Positions 24,913-34,390 are shown, counted from the stretch's first letter. The stretch: 64,000 bases of DNA from Myxococcales bacterium (GCA_903642325.1 CAHJWM010000002.1:124001-188000); one strand, 5' to 3'. Notes: generated by a model not told the origin, from the letters alone. Program-made: numbers and translations.

Positions 24913-25788
24913 GTGACAGCGCCCGCCCTGCTGATCGACACTTATTCTCTGTTCTTTCGCGCGCACCACGCGCTTCCGTCCATGTCCACCCAGCAGGGCG
25001 AACCGACCGCCGCGCTGTACGGATTCTGCGCATTGATTCTCAAGTTGCTGCGGGAGCAGCGCGGAGCCGCACTAGCCTTTGCGCTCGATGCGCCACAAGC
25101 CACATTTCGACACGAGAGCTTCGATGCCTACAAGGCTGGTCGGGGGCCCACCCCGTCCGTGTTGGCGGCCCAATTTGGTCGGCTACGCCAACTGCTCGAT
25201 GCCCTTGCGGTACCGGTCTACCGATGCCCCGGTTTCGAGGCAGACGACGTCCTCGCAACGCTAGCCAAGTTGGCGCGGGACGAGCAATCCCCGGCGCTGG
25301 TGGTCAGTGGGGATCGGGATATGCTCCAGCTTGCGCGCGGGTCGGTGCAGGTCAATTTTGTTGGGCGACGCGGCAAAGATGCGCTGGTGTACGACGCGGC
25401 AAAAGTGCAGGCGCGGTTCGGGGTGCCCGCGGAATTTTTACCGTCGTTCATCGCTTTGATCGGGGACCCTTCGGACAATTTGCCGGGGGTACCGGGGATC
25501 GGCGCATCTACGGCGAGCAAGCTCCTCACCTCGAAGCGTAATTGCCTCGAGCTCTTGGATGGGCTCGACAGGCTCGAGAGCGCGCGCATGCGTGACATCT
25601 TGAGCACGCATCGCGAGCAAATCCTGCGCACGGAGGCGTTGGCTCGGCTGCGCGAGGACGCGCCGATCAACGTAACTGGCACGGCTTGGGCCGTCCCGTC
25701 ACTTTCGGGAATGCTGGCGTGGGGCGCGCTCTTCGAGGAGCTGGAATTCAAGAGCCTGAGCACGCGCTTGAAAGCGCTGATTGCGTGA
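24913..25788 (+). CDS. 5'-3' exonuclease (PolA N-terminal domain-like)
   Basis: A 291-residue stand-alone FEN/5'-3' exonuclease. Metal-binding acidic motifs are LLIDTYSLFFRAHHAL, CPGFEADDVLATLA, VVSGDRDMLQLA and IALIGDPSDNLPGVPGIG, the last with its helix-hairpin-helix DNA-binding turn. This equals the nuclease domain of DNA polymerase I without the polymerase. Likely removes RNA primers or flaps. It starts with GTG at 24913. The next gene on the same strand is DUF4326. Confidence 0.85.
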   Translation: MTAPALLIDTYSLFFRAHHALPSMSTQQGEPTAALYGFCALILKLLREQRGAALAFALDAPQATFRHESFDAYKAGRGPTPSVLAAQFGRLRQLLDALAVPVYRCPGFEADDVLATLAKLARDEQSPALVVSGDRDMLQLARGSVQVNFVGRRGKDALVYDAAKVQARFGVPAEFLPSFIALIGDPSDNLPGVPGIGASTASKLLTSKRNCLELLDGLDRLESARMRDILSTHREQILRTEALARLREDAPINVTGTAWAVPSLSGMLAWGALFEELEFKSLSTRLKALIA

Positions 25789-25839
25789 ATCGGCGCACCG
25801 CATCGTGCGCTAAGACATGGCTCGCATAGAGGAGCTCTC

Positions 25840-26169
25840 ATGGTGGATCCCATCCGCATCCAGCGCAGTCGTGCCAAAGGCGCCCGTCTCGTCTCGCCGA
25901 ACGGCCTCCCGATCGTCTGCGTGACGCGGCCCAGCAAGTGGAGCAATCCCTTCAAGCTCGAGCCGGGCCGGCTGGATGAAGCGGCCCAGCGAAAGCAGCG
26001 CGCCGCTTCGGTCGAGAAGTTCGAGCGCGCCCTGCGCGCCGCCGAGCCCATTCTGCCCATCACCATCGCCGCGGTGAAACGCGAGCTTTGCGGTATTAAC
26101 CTGGCTTGTTGGTGTCCGCTTGGCGAGCCCTGTCACGCGGACGTGCTGCTCTTCTTCGCGAGCCGTTAG
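25840..26169 (+). CDS. DUF4326 domain-containing protein
   Basis: A 109-residue protein with the DUF4326 hallmarks: an N-terminal basic strand, VTRPSKWSNPFKL, and the Cys/His-rich end CGINLACWCPLGEPCHADVL. The function of the family is unknown; it is often encoded on phages or mobile DNA. The ATG at 25840 has GGAGCTC just upstream. Confidence 0.8.
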   Translation: MVDPIRIQRSRAKGARLVSPNGLPIVCVTRPSKWSNPFKLEPGRLDEAAQRKQRAASVEKFERALRAAEPILPITIAAVKRELCGINLACWCPLGEPCHADVLLFFASR

Positions 26170-26432
26170 CCGTGCGCCACGAGCACGCCGCCAATCGTCG
26201 ACCACTCTGCCTGTGCCGCTCCGACCGAGATACGATCGATCATCGCAGGAAAGCAGCTGCCCGCGTCGTCCTGGATCACGAAGCGCAGCAGCTTTCCGAT
26301 TTCAATGCACCCGATGGCGCTGGTGGGCAGCAACGCTTCGAAGCGGGCCCCGCTGCGGCCAACTGGGTACGCGATCTGCAGCGAAGCAAGTGCCGCGATT
26401 CGGCGGCCTGAGCGTGTCAGAAGCTTTGCCAC
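26166..26432 (-). CDS. Possible 88-residue hypothetical protein
   Basis: An open frame on the minus strand, ending on the DUF4326 stop and filling an otherwise 308-base gap. The product starts MAKLLTRSGRRIAALA and ends STIGGVLVAHG. No family is recognised, and the start lacks a clear ribosome-binding site. It may be chance; listed so the gap is not left blank. Confidence 0.25.
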   Translation of the reverse strand: MAKLLTRSGRRIAALASLQIAYPVGRSGARFEALLPTSAIGCIEIGKLLRFVIQDDAGSCFPAMIDRISVGAAQAEWSTIGGVLVAHG

Positions 26433-26477
26433 GACGATCGGACGAAAACAGGCACGCGAGCTGCATAGCGAAACTCG

Positions 26478-26936
26478 ATGTCTTCATCAAGTGTCGTTTC
26501 TCGGGCTTTGATCTCATCGGCGTTGACCGGTGCGGCTACCACCGCTGTAGCGCTCCTGCTTTCTGCGAAGGATACCGGCCACCCTGCCGCCGCTTTGAAC
26601 GCGACCAGCCACATATTGTGGGGCGACCAGGCGGCAAGCGTCGATGGTGCCGATTACCAACATACGGTCGTCGGCGGGGCGCTCAACGCCAGCGCCGTCG
26701 CGCTTTGGTCTACCATTCATTCACTGCTGCCCAAGCCGCAATCGGCGCTCGCCAGGTTGCGGAATGCAGCGCTGGTCGCGGCCGCGGCGTATGTCACTGA
26801 CTACTATGTCGTTCCGAAGCGCCTGACGCCGGGCTTCGAGAAACGGCTGTCCGGACCAAGCCTGTTTGGCATGTACTTGACCCTTGCGGCTTCTCTCGCG
26901 CTGGCCGGCGTTACAACAACCGAGTCCAAGTCGTGA
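26478..26936 (+). CDS. Integral membrane protein of unknown function
   Basis: A 152-residue protein with about four hydrophobic segments (residues 8-28, 63-83, 95-112 and 128-145). Between the first two is a polar conserved-looking block, LNATSHILWGDQAA. The family is not known to me. Its stop codon overlaps the GTG start of the next gene (GTGA), so the two are cotranscribed. Confidence 0.65.
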   Translation: MSSSSVVSRALISSALTGAATTAVALLLSAKDTGHPAAALNATSHILWGDQAASVDGADYQHTVVGGALNASAVALWSTIHSLLPKPQSALARLRNAALVAAAAYVTDYYVVPKRLTPGFEKRLSGPSLFGMYLTLAASLALAGVTTTESKS

Positions 26937-27307
26937 GTGAGTCGGATGGCCTAGAAGAGCCCGACGACTATCCCGGGGTTGCGGGCATGGAACAAAAGCG
27001 GCCCGCCCTGACGGCGCCTATCGTCCGTCCCCGAGGCGAGGCCAACGCCGAAGGCGATACGTTCCCACTAAGTGCGAGTCGCCACTTCATCGAGCGGGAC
27101 GAGACCGCGGGGCTCGTCGGTATCCTATTTCACGCGCAGCAGGCGGTGTTACTCGCGGGCAACTGTGCCGACGACGCGCGAGACGCGAACGATGACGAGC
27201 TCGCACTCTTCCTCGAAGAAGCTCAACGTGAAAGCTCGGCACGCGCCGAGCGCGCCAAGCGCTTACTCGCGCAGCGACTCAACCGTAGCGACGCTGCCTC
27301 CGACTAA
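26933..27307 (+). CDS. Hypothetical soluble protein, 124 residues
   Basis: Starts with GTG inside the stop codon of the membrane protein gene. The first 50 residues are acidic and probably disordered. The rest is helical with a charged coiled-coil-like end (LALFLEEAQRESSARAERAK). No motif recognised. Its coupling to the membrane protein suggests a shared job. Confidence 0.55.
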   Translation: MSESDGLEEPDDYPGVAGMEQKRPALTAPIVRPRGEANAEGDTFPLSASRHFIERDETAGLVGILFHAQQAVLLAGNCADDARDANDDELALFLEEAQRESSARAERAKRLLAQRLNRSDAASD

Positions 27308-27407
27308 ACGCTCACATCACTATAAGTTAGCAAGCCGTTTGCGATGTTGACCGCCTCTTGATACGTTGCACTGCGAGGCTGAAAAGCAAATTCAGATGCC
27401 ACGACGA

Positions 27408-28319
27408 TCAGGCCCCGGCATTAGACTGATCGCGTGACCATAGCTCGTAACGGTACCTGTCAAAGCACCGCTCGCCCGCGCGTAAACGAAGGAGGGCACC
27501 CTCCGCGATAAGCGGCGCGACTTCAGGGTTCGCTTCTATCAGGGGGAACAACGCCTCGCGATTCCAAGCCTGTGAATGGCGGACATCGAGCGTGGCGTGA
27601 AGCGCGTAGTAGCGGCGAGCAGCCCCCCCGATACCTAAGCGCTTCAAGCCCGCGTTGACGAGCTCAGATCGCCCCGGCGCCGTCAGCTCGATCACGCCGA
27701 GGGCTCCGACCGATTGGTAGGCGTAATGACGAGCCGTCGCCAATGCGACCATCAAGTTTCCGAGCGCAAGTGATTGCCAGACCGTGTGTCCGGAAGTATT
27801 CAAGTGGAGTGCGTCGGCGAGGGCCGCCAACATTGGCCCGTGCATCCCGCTTTCTTTTCCCTGGCCCATCTCATCCCAGTAATTACGCGCCAGCTCCAAC
27901 TTGGCTTGCGCGGGCAGCTTGACTTGTGTCAGCGCGACCAAATCCTCGAAGCCAGCTTCGCCTGCAAGCTCCTGCTGCAGGAACCAACACATCTGTTCGT
28001 GACTCGCGTGCTGAGCCAACCACGGAAAGAGCGCATCATTCTGGCCCGGGCCAGTGAGCTTCAGCGACTCGAACCATTGCACGAAGCCCGGGGCGTCCGT
28101 GGGGACCCGCTCGACCAGCGGTGCCACCGCCGCGCGCTCCGCTTCGACGAACACGCGTTCGATTCGACGGAGAGAGCATTCCTGTTCCAGCCCGGCCTCA
28201 AAGTCGGTAATGCCCAGGCTGGGGCTAAAACGCTCAGCGTGGGAGGCGGCGAGCAGGCGATGAATCATCTCCTCAGGACTGGCCGAGCTGTCGCGATTAT
28301 GCGTGAGGAGACGGGACAT
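27408..28319 (-). CDS. Heme-oxygenase-like diiron (iron-containing redox) enzyme
   Basis: A 303-residue helical protein of the TenA/heme-oxygenase-like group annotated as iron-containing redox enzyme. Candidate ligands are Glu and His in QQELAGEAGFEDL, EMGQGKESGMHG, and HATLDVRHSQAWNRE, spaced as in HDO-type diiron oxygenases. Substrate unknown; relatives act on amino acids or fatty acids. The ATG at 28319 is preceded by AGGGGG. The longer frame to 28565 is Arg-rich and not coding-like. No pathway partner is adjacent. Confidence 0.75.
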   Translation of the reverse strand: MSRLLTHNRDSSASPEEMIHRLLAASHAERFSPSLGITDFEAGLEQECSLRRIERVFVEAERAAVAPLVERVPTDAPGFVQWFESLKLTGPGQNDALFPWLAQHASHEQMCWFLQQELAGEAGFEDLVALTQVKLPAQAKLELARNYWDEMGQGKESGMHGPMLAALADALHLNTSGHTVWQSLALGNLMVALATARHYAYQSVGALGVIELTAPGRSELVNAGLKRLGIGGAARRYYALHATLDVRHSQAWNREALFPLIEANPEVAPLIAEGALLRLRAGERCFDRYRYELWSRDQSNAGA

Positions 28320-28639
28320 GTAGGCCCCCTGTGCAATGCCGGTGCCAATGTCGGCAGCGTGGAACACGCTTGAAACTCCCGAGTCCGGTGGACTTCGATG
28401 TTGAGCTCGCGCCGGCCTGCCCCGGCGGGACCTTTTGCTACCACCGGGTGTCACAGGCGCGGCATGTATTTCCGTTTGCACTTCGCCGTGGCCCGGCGGG
28501 GGGTGCAAACCCCCTGCACCCGCGTAACGACCCTCGAACACTCTGGCCGCGTGCCCGGCACCCATTGGCGTGGCGTGTAGCCGAGCACGGTCCGGGCGCC
28601 GTCTTGTCTACTCTGGGCGAGAACAGCGCCGTTTAACCT

Positions 28640-28985
28640 CACCCGAAATTAGTGAGTAGCCAGCGCCAAGTTGTAGAAGCGAAAGGCTCGTCGTGTCGAA
28701 GTTCGAAATCAGCGCCGGCGCAGCCCCGCGCGCGACGCACGCTTCGAAGCCATCGAGCAAGTGACTGAGCTCGCCACGCTAGTTGAACGACCGCGTCCGT
28801 TCCCTCGAACGGATGCTCCAACGGGTCGGCGCCCACATTGCCGCTGGGAATTCGACGCTGCAAGGTCGCGCGTCGCGGGCGGCTTTCAACATCGCGGCGG
28901 CATTCGGCTCTGGGATAGGCAGCAGGTGACCGCAGCCCATGGGTCCCGGGTTCCCCATCGCACCAACCACGGCAATGCGCTCTCA
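28640..28985 (-). pseudogene. Remnant of an NAD-dependent epimerase/dehydratase gene
   Basis: The gap between the diiron enzyme and the phosphatase has no intact gene, but the minus strand keeps pieces of an epimerase in different frames. ERIAVVGAMGNPG resembles the Rossmann start AVTGATGNVG. VGADPLEHPFEGTDAVVQLA resembles the next conserved strand (FEGADAVVHLA). FEACVARGAAPALI resembles VFEACVAAGVPALV. At least two frameshifts and a stop separate them. The call rests on remembered family patterns, so it is moderate. Confidence 0.4.
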
Positions 28986-29096
28986 AGCGAGAGCCATAGT
29001 CATGCCAAGTTGCCGCGCCTGATCCGGGGCGCACGAAGGCGAGGCGGTCCCTCCCTCGCCCCTGGAATGGCCCGGGGATTGCACCGAGCTGATACC

Positions 29097-29870
29097 GTGA
29101 CAAGTGAAATGGAGGCCGGGCGCGCCGGCTGGCCAACGGCCCTATGGCTGGTGCGTCACGGCGAGAGTGCAGGCAACGTCGCACGCGATGCCGCGGAGTC
29201 GTCCGGGGCGACACGCATCGACATTGCGGGGCGTGATGTTGACGTGGCCCTCTCCGCACTGGGCGAACGTCAAGCCCGCGCAGTCGGCGTGTGGTTCATG
29301 CGCCAGCCTCCTAAAGAGCGACCCACTATCGTGCTCAGCTCGCCGTACAAGCGCGCGGCCGCGACTGCTCGCTTGATCATCGAAGCGGCTCAACTCGAGC
29401 AGGCCCGCTACTTCTCGGATGAGCGCCTACGCGAAAAGGAGTTCGGTAGTCTGAATCGGCTGACTCGCGCGGGCATCGTCGCAACCTTTCCCGAAGAAGC
29501 TCGGCTCCGTGCAGAGCTAGGAAAGTTTTATTATCGGCCCCCTGGCGGGGAGAGTTGGTGCGACGTGATTCTGCGCCTGCGCAGCCTGATCGAAGAATTG
29601 CAAATACGCCACGCTGGTGAGCGCGTGCTAATCGTCACGCACCAGGTGGTGGTCCTTTGCTTCCGATATCTCATGGAAGATTTAGACGAAGAGCGACTGC
29701 TCGCGATTGATCGAGCGGGCGATGTAGCTAACTGCGCGATTACGAGCTTTCACGCTGAGACGGGCATGGAGACGCGACGCATGGCGCTCCGCGACTACAA
29801 CCTCGTCGAACCGGTGGCGGATGCAGGGGAGCCAGTTACGAGCGTTCCGGATCTGGCGGTAAAAAAGTGA
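29097..29870 (+). CDS. Histidine phosphatase family protein
   Basis: A 257-residue phosphoglycerate-mutase-like phosphatase. The catalytic RHG motif is LWLVRHGESAGN, with the second active-site region LSSPYKRAAATARL and the late His in ERVLIVTHQVV. Substrate unknown. Start is GTG at 29097 or ATG at 29109; neither has a strong ribosome-binding site, and homology starts soon after. Its stop overlaps the NnrD start as GTGA. Confidence 0.82.
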   Translation: MTSEMEAGRAGWPTALWLVRHGESAGNVARDAAESSGATRIDIAGRDVDVALSALGERQARAVGVWFMRQPPKERPTIVLSSPYKRAAATARLIIEAAQLEQARYFSDERLREKEFGSLNRLTRAGIVATFPEEARLRAELGKFYYRPPGGESWCDVILRLRSLIEELQIRHAGERVLIVTHQVVVLCFRYLMEDLDEERLLAIDRAGDVANCAITSFHAETGMETRRMALRDYNLVEPVADAGEPVTSVPDLAVKK

Positions 29871-30763
29871 GGCGCCAGAGCCCACCCACGCTGATAACGA
29901 CGAAAGTGCTTCGCGACTGGCCGATGCCCGACATCCATCCAAAACTCGGCAAGGAGGGCCGTGGCAGTGTGCTCGTGGTCGGTGGCTCGGCGCGCATCCC
30001 AGGGGCAGTGATCCTCGCCGCGACGGGGGCGCTGCGGGCGGGCGCCGGCAAGTTGCAGATCGCGACTGCGCGCTCCGTGGCGGCGCACGTCGCAGTGACG
30101 GTGCCGGAGGCCTGCGTGATTGCCGTCCCTGAGACGCGGCAGGGTGAGCTCGCGCGAACCTGCATCAACTCCTTGAAGTCGCAGCTCGCGGATGCCGACG
30201 CCGTTTTGGTTGGGCCGGGAATGATGGATGCTCGAGGCGGGGTCGGCGTGCTCGAGCACTGTGTGCGCGCGAACACCGACATGTCGCTGATTATCGACGC
30301 GGCGGCGTTGCACGTTTTCGATGCGCATAAGCCACTCGTCAAGGCGCGCTCGGCAGAGGTCATCGCCACACCTCATGCGGGCGAAATGGCGAAGCTTTGG
30401 GGCTGCAGCCGCGCGCAGGTCATCGCGCGACCGCTAGAAATTGCCCGTGAAGCGGCTTCGACGCTGAACGTCGTCATCGCACTGAAGGGCGCCCAAACGT
30501 TCGTGGTTGCTCCCGACGGAACGGCTTACCGCAACACCGCGGGCAACATCGGGCTCGGCACGTCCGGCTCCGGCGACACACTGTCGGGGGTCATCGCAGG
30601 ACTATGCGCGCGCGGCGCAAGCGCATTACAGGCCGCCGTATGGGGCGTCTACCTCCATGCAAAAGCGGGTGATCTTCTCGCGCGCCGCATCGGCGCGCTT
30701 GGGTTTTTGGCTCGTGAGCTACTCACCGAGATCCCGCAACTCATGGTCAAAGTTTCACGCTAA
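29867..30763 (+). CDS. nnrD: ADP-dependent (S)-NAD(P)H-hydrate dehydratase
   Basis: A 298-residue enzyme of nicotinamide nucleotide repair, corresponding to the C-terminal half of bacterial YjeF. Motifs are GSVLVVGGSARIPGAV, the VGPGM turn, TPHAGEMAKLWG and the ribokinase-like NIGLGTSGSGDTLSGVIAG (anion hole and catalytic Asp). The NnrE epimerase domain that is usually fused in front is absent. It starts with GTG overlapping the phosphatase stop; the pair is cotranscribed and convergent with an SDR gene. Confidence 0.88.
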   Translation: MRRQSPPTLITTKVLRDWPMPDIHPKLGKEGRGSVLVVGGSARIPGAVILAATGALRAGAGKLQIATARSVAAHVAVTVPEACVIAVPETRQGELARTCINSLKSQLADADAVLVGPGMMDARGGVGVLEHCVRANTDMSLIIDAAALHVFDAHKPLVKARSAEVIATPHAGEMAKLWGCSRAQVIARPLEIAREAASTLNVVIALKGAQTFVVAPDGTAYRNTAGNIGLGTSGSGDTLSGVIAGLCARGASALQAAVWGVYLHAKAGDLLARRIGALGFLARELLTEIPQLMVKVSR

Positions 30764-30852
30764 CCGCACTGCGCGCGCCCGACGCGCCATGGCGGATTGG
30801 GGCACGGGCGCGCTCGCGAGCGGGTCGCGAGCGCGCTGCGGCTTTCGCCAGC

Positions 30853-31641
30853 TCAATTTTTAGCGCCGCCTGGCTCCGCCATTTTGCGATGTTGCTCGGC
30901 CAGCATTTCGTTTGGCAGCACGTGAGCCACCGTTGCCTGCAACTTATTTTTCCAGCCCGCAATGACGTCTGTCTCGCCCTTCATCATCGCGTCGAAGCCG
31001 ACCTTGGCGACCTCCTCGGGCGGCTGCTTCTTACCGGTCCCGACCTTGGTATCCATCATGTCAGCGCGCTCGAAGAAGTCGGTATCGGTCGCGCCAGGCA
31101 TCAAGCAGGTCACGGTAATGCCAGAATCCTTGAGCTCAGCGCGCAGAGCCACCGAGAACGAATCCAAGAGAGCCTTGGTGCCGTTATACACAGCTTGAAA
31201 GGTGCCGGGCATGACCCCGGCGATCGAGCCAGTGATCAAAATTTTTCCTTGCCCTTGTGTACGCATGTCGCGCCCGAACCGCTGGATCACGTACAATGTC
31301 CCGGTGACGTTGGTGTCGATGACGCGCCTCACCTCTTCGAAGCTTTGATCTAAGAACGCGTGACCGAGACCACGGCCGGCGTTGGCGAGCAGTGCGCCCA
31401 CCGGACGACCCGCAGCAGCGGCGTAGAGAGCATCTACGCCTTGCTCGGTTGCCAGGTCCGCCTCGATCGCTTCCACCGCTACATCGTAGGATCGCAACAA
31501 CGTAGCGGCTTCTTGAATTTCTGGCTCGTCGGCGGCGATCAAGAGATCGAAGCCGTTCACGGCGCAGCATTTGGCGAGCTCGAGACCGATACCGGACGAA
31601 GCACCGGTGACGACAGCGAGGGGTCGAGACTGTATTGCCAT
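30853..31641 (-). CDS. SDR family NAD(P)-dependent oxidoreductase
   Basis: A 262-residue classical SDR. Cofactor motif VVTGASSGIGLELAK; LLANAGRG; catalytic Ser in ILITGSIAGVMPG and YNGTKALLDSF with Tyr and Lys. AAGG-type Shine-Dalgarno (AAGGAG) lies in front of the ATG at 31641. The substrate is unknown. It lies 77 bases downstream of the DNA ligase on the same strand and may be the last gene of that operon. Confidence 0.82.
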   Translation of the reverse strand: MAIQSRPLAVVTGASSGIGLELAKCCAVNGFDLLIAADEPEIQEAATLLRSYDVAVEAIEADLATEQGVDALYAAAAGRPVGALLANAGRGLGHAFLDQSFEEVRRVIDTNVTGTLYVIQRFGRDMRTQGQGKILITGSIAGVMPGTFQAVYNGTKALLDSFSVALRAELKDSGITVTCLMPGATDTDFFERADMMDTKVGTGKKQPPEEVAKVGFDAMMKGETDVIAGWKNKLQATVAHVLPNEMLAEQHRKMAEPGGAKN

Positions 31642-31718
31642 TGGAAAACTCCTTGTGGTGAATGCAACAGCGGCAATGCAACGCACATTCCAAAAAGGCG
31701 CGCGCTTTCGCGACGCGC

Positions 31719-32807
31719 TCAACGGTTGCCGAAGATACCGGACAGCTCTTGCGCCGGAACCGTCTCGAGCTGCGCGTAATTGCATTGGGCGACGGGCTTA
31801 TCGGTACGAAAGCGTCTAAATTGCGCGGTGTGACGAAAACGGCCGCTCTGCATATGGTCATACGACACCTCGACCACGAGCTCAGGGCGAAGCGGCTCCC
31901 AGGACAAGTCTTTGCCTTGGCTCCAACGGCTCTTACCGCCGGGCATGCGCTGCTCTTTCGCGCCCATGCCAGGTAGAGAATCTTCGGCCCAAGCCCGCCA
32001 CGGGTGCGCGGCGAGCGCGTGCTCGCGATAAGGCTGGAGGAACGAGACGAGCTCGCGCCGCTTCTTGTCGGTGAAGCTCGCACACACGCCAACGTGCTGT
32101 AAATCGCCCGCGTCGTCGAATAGGCCTAACAGGAGGGAACCCACCGCTTCTCCCTCTCCTTTCTTGTGCCATCGAAAGCCCGCGATCACGCAGTCGCAGT
32201 CACGATCATGTTTGACCTTCAACATGACGCGTTTGTTCGGTTCATAAGCGCCATTGTTTGCTTTGGCCATGACGCCATCGAGGCCCGCCCCCTCGAAACG
32301 TTTGAACCAATCCGCAGCCACGCCGCGATCCGTCGTCGCCGGCGTCAGGAAAAGCGGCGGCCGGACATCCGCAAGCACCGTTTCGAGCCGCTTCCGGCGC
32401 GCCTGGTAGGGCTCTGAGCGCAGGTCTATAGCGCCCTCGCAAAGCAAATCGAAAAACACAATCGCCGCGGGGATCTCCACGGACAGAAGCTTCACGCGCG
32501 ACGCCGCTGGGTGCACGCGCAGCTGGAGTGCGTCGAAGTCGAGAGTCCCGCCCCTGGCAATCACGATCTCCCCGTCGCACACGCACCGCTCGGGAAGCTG
32601 CGCGCGAATGGGCTCGAGGAGCTCTGGGAAATAGCGGTTCAATGTCTTTTCGTCGCGGCTTTGCAGCAAGACCTCTTCGCCATCGCGAAAAATCAGCGTA
32701 CGAAAGCCGTCCCACTTCGGCTCGAAGGTCCAGTTGTCCCCGGCTGGCAATTGCTCCACACGCTTGGCCAGCATGGGCAAAATCGGTGGGTTGACGGCGA
32801 GCCGCAT
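31719..32807 (-). CDS. ATP-dependent DNA ligase (LigC/LigD-ligase type)
   Basis: A 362-residue ligase with an adenylation domain (nucleotide-binding Lys in EPKWDGFRTLIF; CDGEIVIARG; VFFDLLCEG; GLDGVMAKANNGAYEPNKR; MLKVKHDRDCDCV) followed by an OB-fold. This is the mycobacterial LigC-like layout, small and without a nuclease or polymerase domain. It would seal nicks with ATP in a second pathway beside NAD-dependent LigA. Its TTG at 32816 would overlap the GH13 stop (TTGA), but ATG at 32807 is more usual. Odd context: third gene of a trehalose/glucan operon. Confidence 0.88.
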   Translation of the reverse strand: MRLAVNPPILPMLAKRVEQLPAGDNWTFEPKWDGFRTLIFRDGEEVLLQSRDEKTLNRYFPELLEPIRAQLPERCVCDGEIVIARGGTLDFDALQLRVHPAASRVKLLSVEIPAAIVFFDLLCEGAIDLRSEPYQARRKRLETVLADVRPPLFLTPATTDRGVAADWFKRFEGAGLDGVMAKANNGAYEPNKRVMLKVKHDRDCDCVIAGFRWHKKGEGEAVGSLLLGLFDDAGDLQHVGVCASFTDKKRRELVSFLQPYREHALAAHPWRAWAEDSLPGMGAKEQRMPGGKSRWSQGKDLSWEPLRPELVVEVSYDHMQSGRFRHTAQFRRFRTDKPVAQCNYAQLETVPAQELSGIFGNR

Positions 32808-32812
32808 GGCAA

Positions 32813-34390
32813 TCAAGAGCCGTTCAAGAGAACGACCAAGCCGTCATCCCCCATGAGAGGGACCCGCTGGTTAATCGGCTCGCCTTCGCGCGCGCGGTCG
32901 GTCGCGACGACCACCGTGCCCACTGCGTCCCGCTGGCTGAAGAGGTGCGAGGAGTGTCCCAGGTTCAACACGATTAGGAAGCGACGCCCGTCCTGCTCTC
33001 GAATGTAAGACAGGACCTCCCCTTGCGTGGCGACCGGAGTGTAAGAGCCAGCATTGAGAGCAGGCTCCGCGCGCCGTAAGTCGATCAGACGGCGATACAG
33101 GCCGAGCATCGAATCGGGATCCTGTTGCTCCACGGCCACGTTACAGCGCGCATGTTCCATGGACACCGGCAGCCAGGGTTTTCCTGTCGTAAAACCTGCG
33201 CCCCGGCCAGCGGACCATTGCATCGGGGTTCGCTGCGGGTCGCGGCTCAGTCCCACGTTCTTGCCTTGCGGGTCTTCCGCTTCCTCTGGCGTGATGACCC
33301 CGTCTCGCATGCCGATCTCGTCGCCGTAGTAATGGGTGGGCGTACCGCGCAGGGTCATCAAAAGCAGCGCCGCCACGCGCGCCTGAGCGAGGCCAACGCG
33401 GCTGGCGATGCGTGGCTGGTCGTGATTGCCGAGCACCCAATTTGGCCAGGCATTGAGCGGCAGCGCGCCCTCGTACTCGCTGACCGCCGCCGCGATTTGC
33501 GTCGCGCTCCAGGGCAGGGTCACGAGCTGAAAGTTGAACGGTAAATGCGCGCCGTCTTGCGCAGCACCGTAGTAGCTAACGAGGCGATGGATGGGCAAGT
33601 AGACCTCGCCGATCAATACTCGCTCGGAATAACGGTCGAGCAGAGCGCGCATCTCGCGCACTATTTCGTGCACCTCGGGTTGGTCGGTCGAGTAGACAGG
33701 TAAGAGCGAGTTGTACGGGGTCTGCCCGCTTACGTAATCCGGGTTTTGGGGATTGTCGCGGTAGGTTCCGTCTTTGATCAAGTGCCACAGCACATCCACG
33801 CGAAAGCCGTCCACCCCGCGATCCAGCCAAAACTGTAGAGCGCCGTACATGGCCGCGCGCACCTCCCGGTTGCGCCAGTTCAGGTCCGGCTGCTCTTTCA
33901 AGAATGCGTGGCAATAGTACTGCTGGGTTTCGGGGTCCCAGGTCCAGCCCGGCCCTCCGAAGACGCTGAGCCAATTGTTCGGCGGCGAGCCGTCGGGTTT
34001 CGGATCGGCCCAGAGATACCAGTCACGTTTAGGGTTCGTGCGAGAGCTGCGCGACTCCAAGAACCACGGATGCTGGTTCGAAGTGTGGTTGGGCACGAAG
34101 TCCAAGATAATCTTGATCCCGCGCTGGTGCGCCGCTTCGATCAAAGCGTCCATATCCGCCAACGTGCCGAACAAGGGATGGATATCGACGTAGTTGGCGA
34201 CGTCATACCCGTGGTCGGCCATCGGCGATGGGAAGACGGGAGACACCCAAATTGCATCGATACCCAGCCATTGTAGATAATCGAGTTTGGCGTGAATGCC
34301 CGGCAGGTCGCCAATGCCATCCCCATTGGAGTCCGCGTACGAGCGCGGATACACCTGATAGACAATGCCTTTTTGCCACCACAAGGTCAT
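32813..34390 (-). CDS. GH13 alpha-glucosidase family hydrolase
   Basis: A 525-residue (beta/alpha)8 enzyme. Region I is FVPNHTSNQHPW, region II GVDGFRVDVLWH with the nucleophile Asp, region III LIGEVYLP with the acid/base Glu and region IV VLGNHDQPR with the third Asp. YPRSYADSNGDGIGDLPGI near the N-terminus is typical of oligo-1,6-glucosidase/alpha-glucosidase subfamilies. No signal peptide, so it acts in the cytoplasm on maltooligosaccharides or isomaltose-type ends. The ATG at 34390 overlaps the treZ stop (ATGA). Confidence 0.85.
   Translation of the reverse strand: MTLWWQKGIVYQVYPRSYADSNGDGIGDLPGIHAKLDYLQWLGIDAIWVSPVFPSPMADHGYDVANYVDIHPLFGTLADMDALIEAAHQRGIKIILDFVPNHTSNQHPWFLESRSSRTNPKRDWYLWADPKPDGSPPNNWLSVFGGPGWTWDPETQQYYCHAFLKEQPDLNWRNREVRAAMYGALQFWLDRGVDGFRVDVLWHLIKDGTYRDNPQNPDYVSGQTPYNSLLPVYSTDQPEVHEIVREMRALLDRYSERVLIGEVYLPIHRLVSYYGAAQDGAHLPFNFQLVTLPWSATQIAAAVSEYEGALPLNAWPNWVLGNHDQPRIASRVGLAQARVAALLLMTLRGTPTHYYGDEIGMRDGVITPEEAEDPQGKNVGLSRDPQRTPMQWSAGRGAGFTTGKPWLPVSMEHARCNVAVEQQDPDSMLGLYRRLIDLRRAEPALNAGSYTPVATQGEVLSYIREQDGRRFLIVLNLGHSSHLFSQRDAVGTVVVATDRAREGEPINQRVPLMGDDGLVVLLNGS

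Noticed and set aside
28639-29259. 206-codon minus-strand frame as an intact gene
   Set aside because: Arg-rich; only one short piece resembles an epimerase and the other pieces are in another frame, which fits a pseudogene.
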